Shown here: in pieces, positions 51,474 through 59,334 of the stretch
Position numbering within the stretch: the first letter of the stretch is position 1
Layout of the letters: the number at the start of each line of letters is the position of its first letter
DNA from: Paramagnetospirillum magneticum AMB-1
Lineage (GTDB): Bacteria > Pseudomonadota > Alphaproteobacteria > Rhodospirillales > Magnetospirillaceae
Direction of reading: 5' to 3'
NCBI RefSeq assembly: GCF_000009985.1
Contig: NC_007626.1
Span: 1,574,745 to 1,638,744 of the forward strand
DNA length: 64,000 nt
The notes under the pieces: generated by a model
What the model saw: the letters and a program-made list of their open reading frames with translations, nothing else
What the model was told of the DNA's origin: nothing
Database searches by the model: none
Position numbers and translations under genes: made by a program

Positions 51474-52679
51474 ATGACCGGAGCCTTGTCCCATCTGCGC
51501 ATTCTTGACCTCAGCCGGGTGCTGGCCGGTCCCTGGGCGGGCCAGTTGCTGGCCGATATGGGGGCCGAGGTCCTGAAGATCGAGAAGCCGGGCGAGGGTG
51601 ACGACACCCGCGCCTGGGGACCGCCCTTCCTGGACGCGGACGAGGGACGGGGCGAAAGTGCCTATTACCTGTCGGCCAACCGGGGCAAGCACTCGGTGAC
51701 CATCGATTTCACCCAGCCCCAAGGCCAAGCCCTGGTCCGCCGATTGGTCGCCCAATGCGACGTGGTGCTGGAAAACTTCAAGGTGGGCGGTCTGGCCAAG
51801 TACGGCCTGGATTACGACTCCCTGAAGGCGATCAAGCCCGATCTGGTCTATTGCTCCATCACCGGGTTCGGCCAGGACGGCCCCTATGCCCAGCGGGCGG
51901 GGTACGACTTCCTGGTCCAGGGCATGGGCGGGCTGATGAGCCTGACCGGTACCCCCGATGGCGAGCCCATGAAGGTGGGCGTGGCGCTCACCGACATCTT
52001 CACCGGCATGTATGCCGGCTTCGCCGTGCTGGCCGCCCTGGCCCATCGCGACCGCACCGGCGAAGGCCAGCACATCGATCTGGCCCTTCTCGACGTGCAG
52101 GTGGCGGTGCTGGCCAATCAGGCCACCAATTACCTGGTGGGCGGCGTTATCCCCAAGCGTCTGGGCAATTCCCATCCCAATATCGTGCCCTATCAGGCCT
52201 TCGCCACCGCCGAGGGCCACATCATCCTGGCCATCGGCAACGACGCCCAGTTCCGCCGTTTCTGCGAGGTGGCCGGGCATCCCGAGCTGGGGACCGATCC
52301 CCTTTACGCCACCAATGCCGACAGGGTGCGCCACCGCGCCATCCTGGTGCCGGTGCTGGTCGAGATCATGACCGAGCACGACGCCGATTACTGGATCGCC
52401 GAACTGGAAAAGGCGGGGGTGCCCTGCGGCCCCATCAACAGCCTGGACCGGGTCTTCGCCGATCCCCAGGTGAAGCATCGCGGCATGGCGGTGGCCATGG
52501 AGCATCCCCAGCGCGAAGACCTGCGCCTGGTGGCCAATCCCATCCATTTGTCCAAGACGCCGGTGACCTATGACCGGCCGCCGCCGCTGCTGGGCGCCGA
52601 CACCGACGACGTCCTCGCCCGCCTGCTGGGCCTGGACGAGGGCGAGCGGGCCGAACTCCGTTCTTCCGGCGTGATCTAG
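51474..52679 (+). CDS. class III CoA-transferase (CaiB/BaiF family)
   Basis: 401 aa. 'LRILDLSRVLAGPWAGQLLADMGAEVLKIEKPGEGDDTR' (in parts), the catalytic-Asp region near 'YDFLVQGMGGLMSLTG' and 'GIYAGFAVLAAL'-like 'GMYAGFAVLAALAHRDRTGEGQ' are typical. The enzyme moves CoA between acids. In this context it may activate glutarate, 2-formylglutarate or a related dicarboxylate from the enamidase product. Seventeen bases after the enamidase gene. Confidence 0.88.
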   Translation: MTGALSHLRILDLSRVLAGPWAGQLLADMGAEVLKIEKPGEGDDTRAWGPPFLDADEGRGESAYYLSANRGKHSVTIDFTQPQGQALVRRLVAQCDVVLENFKVGGLAKYGLDYDSLKAIKPDLVYCSITGFGQDGPYAQRAGYDFLVQGMGGLMSLTGTPDGEPMKVGVALTDIFTGMYAGFAVLAALAHRDRTGEGQHIDLALLDVQVAVLANQATNYLVGGVIPKRLGNSHPNIVPYQAFATAEGHIILAIGNDAQFRRFCEVAGHPELGTDPLYATNADRVRHRAILVPVLVEIMTEHDADYWIAELEKAGVPCGPINSLDRVFADPQVKHRGMAVAMEHPQREDLRLVANPIHLSKTPVTYDRPPPLLGADTDDVLARLLGLDEGERAELRSSGVI

Positions 52680-52690
52680 GAGTCATTTGC

Positions 52691-54400
52691 ATGCGCACCC
52701 ATCTCCACGTGGATCTGACGTCCCGCACCATCACCAAGGCCGAGATCCGCGGCGACGATCTCGCCCGGGCGGGCCGCTATCTCATCGCCAGGACCCTGCT
52801 GGAGTCCGGGGTGGCCCGGGTCGATCCCCTGGGGCCGGACAATCCCCTGATCTTCTCCGCCGGTCCCTATGCCGGCACCAACCTGTCCAACGCCAACCGT
52901 CTCAGCGTCGGCTGCAAGAGCCCCCTGACCGGCGGCATCAAGGAGGCCAATACCGGCGGTACCTTCGCCGTGGCCCTGGGGCAGCTTGCCCTGGCGGGCC
53001 TGACCCTGCACGGCTGCTGCGACGAATGGGTGGTGATCCGCATCACCAAGGAGGGCGACATCACCTTCACCAGTGCCGAACCCTATCTGGGCAAGGGCAC
53101 CTTCGAGGTGGCCGCCATGCTGCACGAGGCCTACGGCAAGAAGGTCAGCATCGCCCAGTGCGGTCCGGTGGGCGAGCGCCTGGGATTGCTAGGCGGCATC
53201 TCGTTCAGCGACCGCGAAGGCCGTCCGGCCCGTCTGGCGGCGCGCGGCGGGGTGGGTGCGGTGATGGGCTCCAAGAAGGTCAAGGCCATCGTCGTCGACC
53301 TTACCAAGATTCCCGAACTCCACGACCGCGCCAAGGTCATGGCGTCCACCAAGGACTACGCCGCCAAGCTGTCCGAGCAGGCGCCGGTCAAGGCCATGAA
53401 GGAACGCGGCACCGCCATGGTGGGCGACTTCACCAATTATGTCGGCGGCATGCCGGTGCGCAATTTCAGCGCCGGGCAACTGGTCGACCCCAAGGTGGAG
53501 CCCCTGAAGGTGGGCGGCGACTATATCCGTGAGCGCAACATGGGGCGGGGCGGCAATCCCTCCCATGCCTGCATGCCCGGCTGCGTCATCCAGTGCAGCA
53601 ACGAATACGTGGACGAGAACGGCAAGGAACTGGTCTCGCCCCTGGAATACGAGACCCTGGGCCTGCTCGGCACCAATTGCGGCCTGGACGATCCCGACGA
53701 CATCGCCCGGCTGAACTACATCTGCAACGACCTGGGCATCGACACCATCGAGACCGGGGCCACCATGGGCGTGCTGATGGAGGCGGGCCAGGGCGCCTTT
53801 GGCGATGTGGGCTTCGTGGCTCAGGCCCTGGCCGATATCGGCGCCGGCAACGAGCGCGGCCGGCTGCTGGCCCAGGGCACCGCCCGGGTGGGCGAGCATT
53901 ACGGCGTCCGGCGGGTGCCGGTGATCAAGAAGCAGGCCATCAGCGCCTATGACCCCCGGGTGATCGAGGTCACCGGCGTGTCCATGATGACCACCGCCCA
54001 GGGCGCCGATCACACCACCGGCAACCTGCCCATGATGGACACCAAGGACAAAAGCGTTGCCGAGGTGGTCGAGGCCAGCATCACCGCCCAGATCAACGCC
54101 GCCATCGCCGATTCGCTGGGCTTGTGCGTGTTCGGGCGCTCGGTGACCGACACCAACCGGCAATTGCTGGCCGAGGCGGTCAACGCCTGTCACGGCACCA
54201 GTATCGATCCCGAATTCTTCCTGGAAATCGGCCGCGAGACCCTGCGCCTCGAACATCGCTTCAACCAGGAGGCCGGGTTCCTCACCGCCGATGACGAACT
54301 GCCCCGCTTCTTCCTGGACGAAGCCCTGCCGCCCACCAACAAGGTGGCGCGCTTTCACGCCGAAGAGGTCGGGCGCCATATGGCGGGGCTGTTCGGATAG
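52691..54400 (+). CDS. aldehyde:ferredoxin oxidoreductase family protein (tungsten/molybdenum)
   Basis: 569 aa, beginning 'THLHVDLTSRTITKAEI', a typical AOR N-terminus. 'ACMPGCVIQCSNEY' supplies three cluster cysteines and 'LLGTNCGLDD' the fourth of the 4Fe-4S site; 'GGVGAVMGSKKVKAI' is the pterin-binding loop. The family oxidises aldehydes to acids with ferredoxin. Downstream of an enamidase that should release an aldehyde (2-formylglutarate), this may be the next step, unlike the alcohol-forming reductase used by E. barkeri. Followed by two hairpins. Confidence 0.87.
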   Translation: MRTHLHVDLTSRTITKAEIRGDDLARAGRYLIARTLLESGVARVDPLGPDNPLIFSAGPYAGTNLSNANRLSVGCKSPLTGGIKEANTGGTFAVALGQLALAGLTLHGCCDEWVVIRITKEGDITFTSAEPYLGKGTFEVAAMLHEAYGKKVSIAQCGPVGERLGLLGGISFSDREGRPARLAARGGVGAVMGSKKVKAIVVDLTKIPELHDRAKVMASTKDYAAKLSEQAPVKAMKERGTAMVGDFTNYVGGMPVRNFSAGQLVDPKVEPLKVGGDYIRERNMGRGGNPSHACMPGCVIQCSNEYVDENGKELVSPLEYETLGLLGTNCGLDDPDDIARLNYICNDLGIDTIETGATMGVLMEAGQGAFGDVGFVAQALADIGAGNERGRLLAQGTARVGEHYGVRRVPVIKKQAISAYDPRVIEVTGVSMMTTAQGADHTTGNLPMMDTKDKSVAEVVEASITAQINAAIADSLGLCVFGRSVTDTNRQLLAEAVNACHGTSIDPEFFLEIGRETLRLEHRFNQEAGFLTADDELPRFFLDEALPPTNKVARFHAEEVGRHMAGLFG

Positions 54401-54411
54401 CTGCGGCCATT

Positions 54412-54459
54412 CGGGGGCGTTTGCCCCCGGTCCCCCAATCGGGAAGCCCAGCTTCCCGA
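54412..54459. terminator. tandem hairpins between convergent genes
   Basis: Two perfect inverted repeats: CGGGGGC/GCCCCCG with loop GTTT (54412-54429), and TCGGGAAGC/GCTTCCCGA with loop CCA (54439-54459). They separate the AOR gene from the convergent leftward gene and probably end both transcripts. Confidence 0.75.
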
Positions 54460-54472
54460 GCCCTTCAGTTTC

Positions 54473-55147
54473 TTAATCGATTGAAATCAAAAGAAACGGG
54501 TCCGGGCGGTAGCCCCGTGCGTGCAAGTCGTCTTCACGGCGCGATGACGAGGCCGCCCTTGCCGTCCAGGTGACGGTCAGGCGGGGAGGCAGGGGGGGCT
54601 TTACGCCCACCTGAAGGGCGGTGACGTCCGGCGACAGGTCCAGGCGCACCCCGGAATCCCGCAAGGCCCCCAGCAGGGCCGTCCGGGTCGCCTCGCCGGG
54701 CTGGGCCAGATGGGCGGCCAGGGTTTCCCGTATCCGGGGCGTAGTGGCGATGGCGGCGGTAATGGGCTTGGCTGGCATCACCGTCTCCTGCACCGCATTG
54801 ACCAGCCCTTTGGGCGCGGCGGGAGAGGGGGGGGCGACGGGTTCCACCACCGTCACCGGCGGCGGCTCGGCGCGGATCACTAGCAGCCCGGCCAGGGCGG
54901 CGGCGGCCAGGGCGCCGCTCCACAGCCAGAGGCGGCGGGGCGGTGACGGGCGGGCCTTGGCCAGGGCGGCCTCCACCAAGGCGGGGGGCGCCTTGGGCGG
55001 GGCCTGCGTCAGCTCGTCCAGCCAGGCCGGTCCCTGGCCGTCAAGGCGGTCCAGGGCCTGCCGCGCCAGGGCGGCGGCGGCCTGGTCCGGCGTATCGGAG
55101 AACAGGGTGCGGCTGAGGTCTTGGTCGCGCATGGGCTTGTCCGACAT
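54473..55147 (-). CDS. membrane-anchored protein downstream of a sigma-factor-like gene
   Basis: 224 aa from ATG 55147 with AGGGG upstream. Helical N-terminal domain of about 80 residues, a single transmembrane segment (LWLWSGALAAAALAGLLVI), then a proline-rich linker and a periplasmic domain. I recognise no family. The topology and the place 13 bp after a sigma-like gene fit an anti-sigma-type partner; this is context-based. Confidence 0.65.
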   Translation of the reverse strand: MSDKPMRDQDLSRTLFSDTPDQAAAALARQALDRLDGQGPAWLDELTQAPPKAPPALVEAALAKARPSPPRRLWLWSGALAAAALAGLLVIRAEPPPVTVVEPVAPPSPAAPKGLVNAVQETVMPAKPITAAIATTPRIRETLAAHLAQPGEATRTALLGALRDSGVRLDLSPDVTALQVGVKPPLPPRLTVTWTARAASSSRREDDLHARGYRPDPFLLISID

Positions 55148-55160
55148 CGTCATCCCCTGG

Positions 55161-56225
55161 TCAGACGGGCGGCAGGGGGAATTTCTCCACCCCTTCCGCC
55201 CTTAATTCATCCAGCAGCAAGGCTTCCCAGCTTTTCCGCCGCCGATACAGCTCGTCCACCGGCAGGCCCAGCCGTCCGGCGATGTGGCGGGGCGCCAGGG
55301 GAGGCACCTCCAGGAAGCGAAGGCGCAGATACTGGCGGGCCAAAGCGGGAAGCCGGGCCATGGCCGCCGCCAAGGCGGTACAGGCCCGCTCCAGCTCCTC
55401 CCGTTCCTGCGCCGTGCTCAGGGCTTCCTCGGGCGAGGGCGCCCAATGGGGCAGGGGGCGTTCCCACTCCCGCCCGTCGCCATCCACCAGGGTCAGCGGC
55501 ACCATGCGCGGCGCGGGCTGGACCAGCCGAGGCCCCAGGGCCGCCTCGGCCCGGTCCAGGGCGGCCATGGCCTCGGCCGCCGGAAGGGACAGCAGATCGG
55601 GCAACTGGTCGGCGCGATAGCCCTGGATGTGGACCAGATGATAGGTGCGGCGCTCCAACTCGCCCAGCTTGCGGATGGCGTCGGGCTCGCGCCGCCGCCC
55701 GTCGCGGGCGCGCAGGATGTCTTCCATCAGGTTATGGGCGACGCGGCGCACATAGCCGGTGAAGCTGCCCCGCCCGTCATAGCGCCGCACCGGGGACCCG
55801 CCATCGGCCATCAGGCGCAGGCGCAACTCCTGCAAGATATCCTCGGCATCCTCGCCTTCCAGCCGGCGGCGGACCATGCGGCCGAGGTCGTCGGCGAAGA
55901 AGCGCTCGAAGGCAGTCCAGCCGCGCCGGGAATCCTCGGCCAGCAGGGTGGTGATGCGCTCCGCCAGTCCATCGGCGGCCTTCAGCCCCAGAAAGGTGGA
56001 AAAGCCGGACCGGCCGTCCCAGTCGGACAGCATGGCCGCCCGCTCGGCCCCCAGGCGCCGGACCAGGGCGGGAAATTCCCGGGCGCACTCGGCCTCGTCG
56101 AACACCTTGCGGCAGCAGCCCCACAGCAGATCGGCCCAGCGGCGGGCCAGCGCCGCCCAGGCCGCGTCGTCGCCGGAGCGCGCTGCCCGCCACAATTCCA
56201 GATCGCTTCGGCTATCCCCGCCCAT
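55161..56225 (-). CDS. RNA polymerase sigma-factor-like protein (large ECF-like)
   Basis: 354 aa from ATG 56225. 'FERFFADDLGRMVRRRLEGEDAEDILQELRLRLM' and 'RRYDGRGSFTGYVRRVAHNLMEDILRARDGRRR' look like sigma-70 region 2, and 'LPALARQYLRLRFLEVPPLAPRHIAGRLGLPVDELYRRRKSW' like region 4. An N-terminal copy-like segment ('AWAALARRWADLLWGCCRKVF', 'FSTFLGLKAADGLAERI') resembles a second, degenerate region 2. That is longer than a normal ECF factor of about 180 aa. Followed at once by a membrane protein. Confidence 0.72.
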   Translation of the reverse strand: MGGDSRSDLELWRAARSGDDAAWAALARRWADLLWGCCRKVFDEAECAREFPALVRRLGAERAAMLSDWDGRSGFSTFLGLKAADGLAERITTLLAEDSRRGWTAFERFFADDLGRMVRRRLEGEDAEDILQELRLRLMADGGSPVRRYDGRGSFTGYVRRVAHNLMEDILRARDGRRREPDAIRKLGELERRTYHLVHIQGYRADQLPDLLSLPAAEAMAALDRAEAALGPRLVQPAPRMVPLTLVDGDGREWERPLPHWAPSPEEALSTAQEREELERACTALAAAMARLPALARQYLRLRFLEVPPLAPRHIAGRLGLPVDELYRRRKSWEALLLDELRAEGVEKFPLPPV

Positions 56226-56310
56226 GGCCCTCGAACCGCCCCACACGCCGTGCCGGGGCCATGGTAGCCGGAATCGGCGCGGCGGAAAGGTCAAGAATGG
56301 CAGAAAAGGC

Positions 56311-56338
56311 GAAAGGCCCCCGGTTTCCCGGAGGCCTT
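56311..56338. terminator. terminator-like hairpin beside the tRNA-Thr fragment
   Basis: AAAGGCCCCCGG / CCGGAGGCCTTT with loop TTTC, stem interrupted by one mismatch, with flanking A/T runs on both sides. On the leftward strand it directly follows the CCA end of the tRNA remnant and ends in TTT, so it is probably the original tRNA-Thr terminator. Confidence 0.75.
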
Positions 56339-56341
56339 TCA

Positions 56342-56386
56342 TGGTGCTGCCGAATGGAATCGAACCATCGACCTTACCCTTACCAA
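56342..56386 (-). other. 3' half of tRNA-Thr(GGT): attachment-site remnant at the element boundary
   Basis: Read on the leftward strand this is the anticodon loop TTGGTAA (anticodon GGT), the anticodon-stem 3' strand and variable loop, the T arm (GATGG-TTCGATT-CCATT), the acceptor 3' strand CGGCAGC, then A and an encoded CCA at 56342. No matching 5' half exists to its right: the bases before the loop do not pair with GGGTA. It therefore marks the host-side junction of an element integrated in the tRNA; the intact copy should be at the far end, beyond the window. Confidence 0.8.
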
Positions 56387-56517
56387 TGATGGTCCCCGGA
56401 ACATATGGTATGCTGTTTCGCCAAAATAACCAAATGTTGCGCCAATCGTACCAAGACAGCCAATGCAGTTCTCTCTATTTTCCTCCGGAATGGTTCATCT
56501 GAACCAGGGGGAATATC

Positions 56518-57483
56518 CTATATCTCGAGGGCGGCGGCGGCGTCCTTGAGGTGGTCAGGGGAGAAGCGGGCATAGACCCTTTCGGTGATCTTGTGGTCGC
56601 TGTGCCCCAGGTATTGGGCGATTTTCTCCATCGAAACGCCATCGGCCGCCATCCAAACGGCGGCGGTATGACGTAGGTCGTGCGGCGTGACGTCATCGAG
56701 CCCGGCATTGCGGGCGGCGGTGGCGAATGCCTTCTTGATGTTCCCGACCTTGGCCCCGCCATATTCGACCACATAGCCGCTGTCCTCGCGGCGCTGGTTC
56801 TGCGCCTGCAAGACGGTGCGCAGGCTCTTGGTCATGGGGACCACGGCGCGGGCCTTCCCTCCCGGCTTATTTCCCAGGAAGATCCGGCCGGCGGAGAAAT
56901 CGACCTGTGGCCATGTCAGTTCGAGAATGGCTTCCTTGCGCGCCCCGGTGGCCAGGGCCAAGTGGAGGAAGGTCACCAAATGGGGATGCGGCTGCGCGGC
57001 GTCGAGAAGCCGCATGAATTCTGGCCTGGTCAACCACCGATCCCGTGGCGGCGGAGGTGAGGGGAGTTCGAAGACCGCTCCGCCGCCGGCGTCTCCCTTC
57101 GCCCAGCGGATCGCGGCGGCCAGAAAGGATATTTCCTTGCGGATGGTCGCCGGCGCTTTTCCGCGCTTGGAAGCATATTCCCGGCACCACCCCCGATCGA
57201 TCTGGTCGGGGCGGAGGCCTGCGCAATGGGGCTTGAGGACGCCCCACATCCATCGCATGTATTCAGAGGTGATGGCCTTGGTATCGGCCAGATAGGCATC
57301 AACGATATCGGCTATGGTGTCTGACTTCGGCTGAGCGATCGCCCTTTCGAGATCAGCGCACGCCCGCTGGGCAGCGGGGTAATTATCCGGGGTGGCGTCG
57401 AGATTTCCGAGGGACCGGCGGAATCGCTTTCCCCCGACATGGACGACGGCGCACCATTTTCCTCGGAAATCGACGATCCGCAC
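56518..57483 (-). CDS. tyrosine-recombinase integrase
   Basis: About 321 aa from GTG 57483 (the open frame reaches 57594). Catalytic residues: Arg in 'LATGARKEAILELTW', 'HDLRHTAAVWMAADG' (H-x-x-R) and 'YLGHSDHKITERVYARF' (His and the nucleophile Tyr). The N-terminal arm-binding and SAM-like core domains precede. It lies 131 bp from the tRNA-Thr remnant, the usual place for an integrase of a tRNA-targeting element. Its 5' part overlaps the HTH gene. Confidence 0.92.
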   Translation of the reverse strand: MRIVDFRGKWCAVVHVGGKRFRRSLGNLDATPDNYPAAQRACADLERAIAQPKSDTIADIVDAYLADTKAITSEYMRWMWGVLKPHCAGLRPDQIDRGWCREYASKRGKAPATIRKEISFLAAAIRWAKGDAGGGAVFELPSPPPPRDRWLTRPEFMRLLDAAQPHPHLVTFLHLALATGARKEAILELTWPQVDFSAGRIFLGNKPGGKARAVVPMTKSLRTVLQAQNQRREDSGYVVEYGGAKVGNIKKAFATAARNAGLDDVTPHDLRHTAAVWMAADGVSMEKIAQYLGHSDHKITERVYARFSPDHLKDAAAALEI

Positions 57484-57635
57484 TCGAATTCCTCCACGGC
57501 CTGGATCGTGATGCGAATGAGCTTTCCCAGCCGCATGGCCTGGAGCTTTTTCGCGCGGACCAGATTGTAAACATGCTGGTCCGAACATTGCCACCTTTCT
57601 GCGAGCTGGGCGGGCGTCAGAGCGCGGGGTTGCAT
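57312..57635 (-). CDS. HTH_17/excisionase-like DNA-binding protein
   Basis: 107 aa. Residues 1-52 are a MerR-like winged helix: 'ALTPAQLAERWQCSDQHVYNLVRAKKLQAMRLGKLIRITIQAVEEFE', read in parts. The rest is low-complexity and overlaps the integrase start by about 170 bp in another frame, so only the first half may be functional. Such overlapping pairs are common in alphaproteobacterial elements; it may act as a recombination directionality factor. Confidence 0.75.
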   Translation of the reverse strand: MQPRALTPAQLAERWQCSDQHVYNLVRAKKLQAMRLGKLIRITIQAVEEFECGSSISEENGAPSSMSGESDSAGPSEISTPPRIITPLPSGRALISKGRSLSRSQTP

Positions 57636-57659
57636 GGTCTTTCTCTCTTAATCCGAGGT

Positions 57660-57929
57660 CTACTGGGCCGAAGCGGCCGTTCCGGGCGCTGTGACGAGTT
57701 GGTCTACGGCCTGTTGATTTCCGATCTGGATGTTCTTGGCCACGACGTCCATCGCCATAGCAGGCGTCGTCACTCTCTGGTCTTGGAGGGCCACTAGCTT
57801 CCCAACCATGTTCGACGCGATGGCCAGTATTTCGAGCGGGGAAAGGGCCCCGGCGTGCTTCGCCAAGATTTTGTTTAGATCCTGGTACGCAATCTCGTGG
57901 GCGGCGGTGGCAATTCTGTTTGCGGTCAT
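57660..57929 (-). CDS. small hypothetical protein of the element
   Basis: 89 aa, mostly helical ('IAYQDLNKILAKHAGALSPLEILAIASNMVGKLVALQDQ' in parts), no motif I can name. Lies between the DGR operon and the excisionase-like gene, same strand. Function unknown. Confidence 0.6.
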   Translation of the reverse strand: MTANRIATAAHEIAYQDLNKILAKHAGALSPLEILAIASNMVGKLVALQDQRVTTPAMAMDVVAKNIQIGNQQAVDQLVTAPGTAASAQ

Positions 57930-57965
57930 CAGACTATCCTTCCAATTGCATCGGTCTAAACGATG

Positions 57966-58121
57966 TCAGTAGGGCAGCGGTTCGTGGTGCGGGCACGGGG
58001 CAGTCTGTGGATGCCTATCCAGGCAGACGTGGCCCCGGGCGGTGGAATTGATGCAGTCGTGGCACTGCGGCGGCAGTTCTGCCGGCGGGACGGTGTCGTC
58101 GTGCGGTGCGGACGTGGTCAT
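57966..58121 (-). CDS. 51-aa Cys/His-rich protein coupled to the DGR reverse transcriptase
   Basis: ATG 58121 overlaps the reverse-transcriptase stop. The product contains 'CHDCINSTARGHVCLDRH' and 'CPHHEPLPY', five cysteines and several histidines in a zinc-ribbon-like arrangement. Translational coupling suggests a real gene. No known DGR component of this type comes to mind. Confidence 0.55.
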   Translation of the reverse strand: MTTSAPHDDTVPPAELPPQCHDCINSTARGHVCLDRHPQTAPCPHHEPLPY

Positions 58122-59245
58122 GGCTCGGTCCTCCGCGTGGGGATGCGGCGGGCGCCCACCTTGGTCAGGTCGGCGGCCACCCAGTGGCGGCGCCGGAGCG
58201 CGATCCGGGCGAGCGCGATGATCTGGTTGCGGCTGCCGCCGTGGCGGAACAGGCCGAGATAGCTGTTGCAGGACGGCATGAAGTCCTCGGCCGGGATCTC
58301 CATCAGCCGGCGCAGGGCGGCGCGGTGGGTTCTGGGGCGGCCCTGGCGGCGGTGCGGGCGGATGACGTGGCCGACGAAATCGACGCCCTTGGTGACCGGC
58401 GCCACGAAGGTCTTGTGCTCGGCAAGCTTCAGGCCGATTCCGGACAGGTGGTCCCGGATGGCCTCGGCGGCGGACAGCAGCGCCTTGGACTCGGGGTGGA
58501 TCAGCACCATGTCGTCGACATAGCGGACGTAGTGGCGCATGCCGAGGCGGCGCTTGATCATCTGGTCCAGGCCGTCCAGGTAGACGTTGGCGAAGAACTG
58601 GCTGCTCAGGTTGCCGATGGGCAAGCCGATGCCGGGCAGTGCCTGGAACAGGCTTTTGTGCGGCGGAACCAGGGCCAGGGTTCCGGCGCCGTCCTTGACG
58701 ATGGCATCCCGGCGCACGTCCTGGAACACCAGCTTGCGGCACAATTCCAGCATGGTGGGGTCCTTGATCCGGCGGGCCAGCATGGCGAACAGGTCGGCGT
58801 GGCGGATCGATCCGAAGAAATTGGCGATGTCGGCTTTCAGATAGAAGGCCGGCTTGCTCCAGTTCTCGGTGGCCGAGCGTAGGTGGCGGTGCAGGCGCTC
58901 GGCGCCGTACAGCGTGCCGCGCCCCTTGATGCAGGCGCAGGAATCGGCGATGAACGCCGGCTCGAACAGCGGGTTGATGGCGCGGTAGACCAGGTGGTGG
59001 ACGATGCGGTCGCGGAACTGGGCGGCCCACACCTCGCGCGGCCTGGGGCGGGTGATGGCGAAGACGGTCGCCGGTCCCGGCATCCAGGTGCCTGCCTGCA
59101 GCTCGGCCAGCAGGTCCATCAGGTTGTTTTCCAGCACCATCTCGAAGTCCAGGGCGGAAGCCGTGTTGCGCTTGTGGCGCCGGCAGTCGTAATAGGCCTC
59201 GAAAAGCTGGGACACGGTGATGTCTGACGGCTGTTGCGTGATCAT
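58118..59245 (-). CDS. diversity-generating retroelement reverse transcriptase
   Basis: 375 aa from ATG 59245. RT domains: 'YLKADIANFFGSI' (catalytic Asp, about 139), 'LPIGNLSSQFFANVYLDGLD' (208-227), where I-G-x-x-x-S-Q replaces the retroviral Q-G-x-x-x-S-P as in DGR enzymes, and YVDD (242-245). 'VDFVGHVIRPHRR' is the later motif E region. It reverse transcribes the template repeat with adenine mutagenesis. The start codon lies directly beyond the template repeat, and an Avd gene is upstream. No intron-type maturase or endonuclease domain is present. Confidence 0.95.
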   Translation of the reverse strand: MITQQPSDITVSQLFEAYYDCRRHKRNTASALDFEMVLENNLMDLLAELQAGTWMPGPATVFAITRPRPREVWAAQFRDRIVHHLVYRAINPLFEPAFIADSCACIKGRGTLYGAERLHRHLRSATENWSKPAFYLKADIANFFGSIRHADLFAMLARRIKDPTMLELCRKLVFQDVRRDAIVKDGAGTLALVPPHKSLFQALPGIGLPIGNLSSQFFANVYLDGLDQMIKRRLGMRHYVRYVDDMVLIHPESKALLSAAEAIRDHLSGIGLKLAEHKTFVAPVTKGVDFVGHVIRPHRRQGRPRTHRAALRRLMEIPAEDFMPSCNSYLGLFRHGGSRNQIIALARIALRRRHWVAADLTKVGARRIPTRRTEP

Positions 59246-59246
59246 G

Positions 59247-59334
59247 TGCGGACGGCTCGGACCCGGTTTCTGTTGTTCTTGTTGTTGTTGTTCTGGTTGC
59301 CGTTGTTGAAGTTCTGCAGCCAGGCGTAGCCGGA
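59247..59334 (-). repeat. DGR template repeat (TR)
   Basis: 88 bp whose leftward strand is rich in AAC triplets; a hypothetical translation gives 'WLQNFNNGNQNNNNKNN'. It aligns without gaps to the C-terminal ends of both target genes. The last 19 bp (59247-59265) are identical in TR and both VRs, while almost all other differences fall at TR adenines. It sits in the 284-bp gap between avd and the RT gene, which must also encode the rest of the template RNA. Confidence 0.95.

Noticed and set aside
59266..59310. GTT-repeat tract that looks like a microsatellite
   Set aside because: The triplets are the AAC codons of the DGR template on the other strand and align codon by codon with both VRs.
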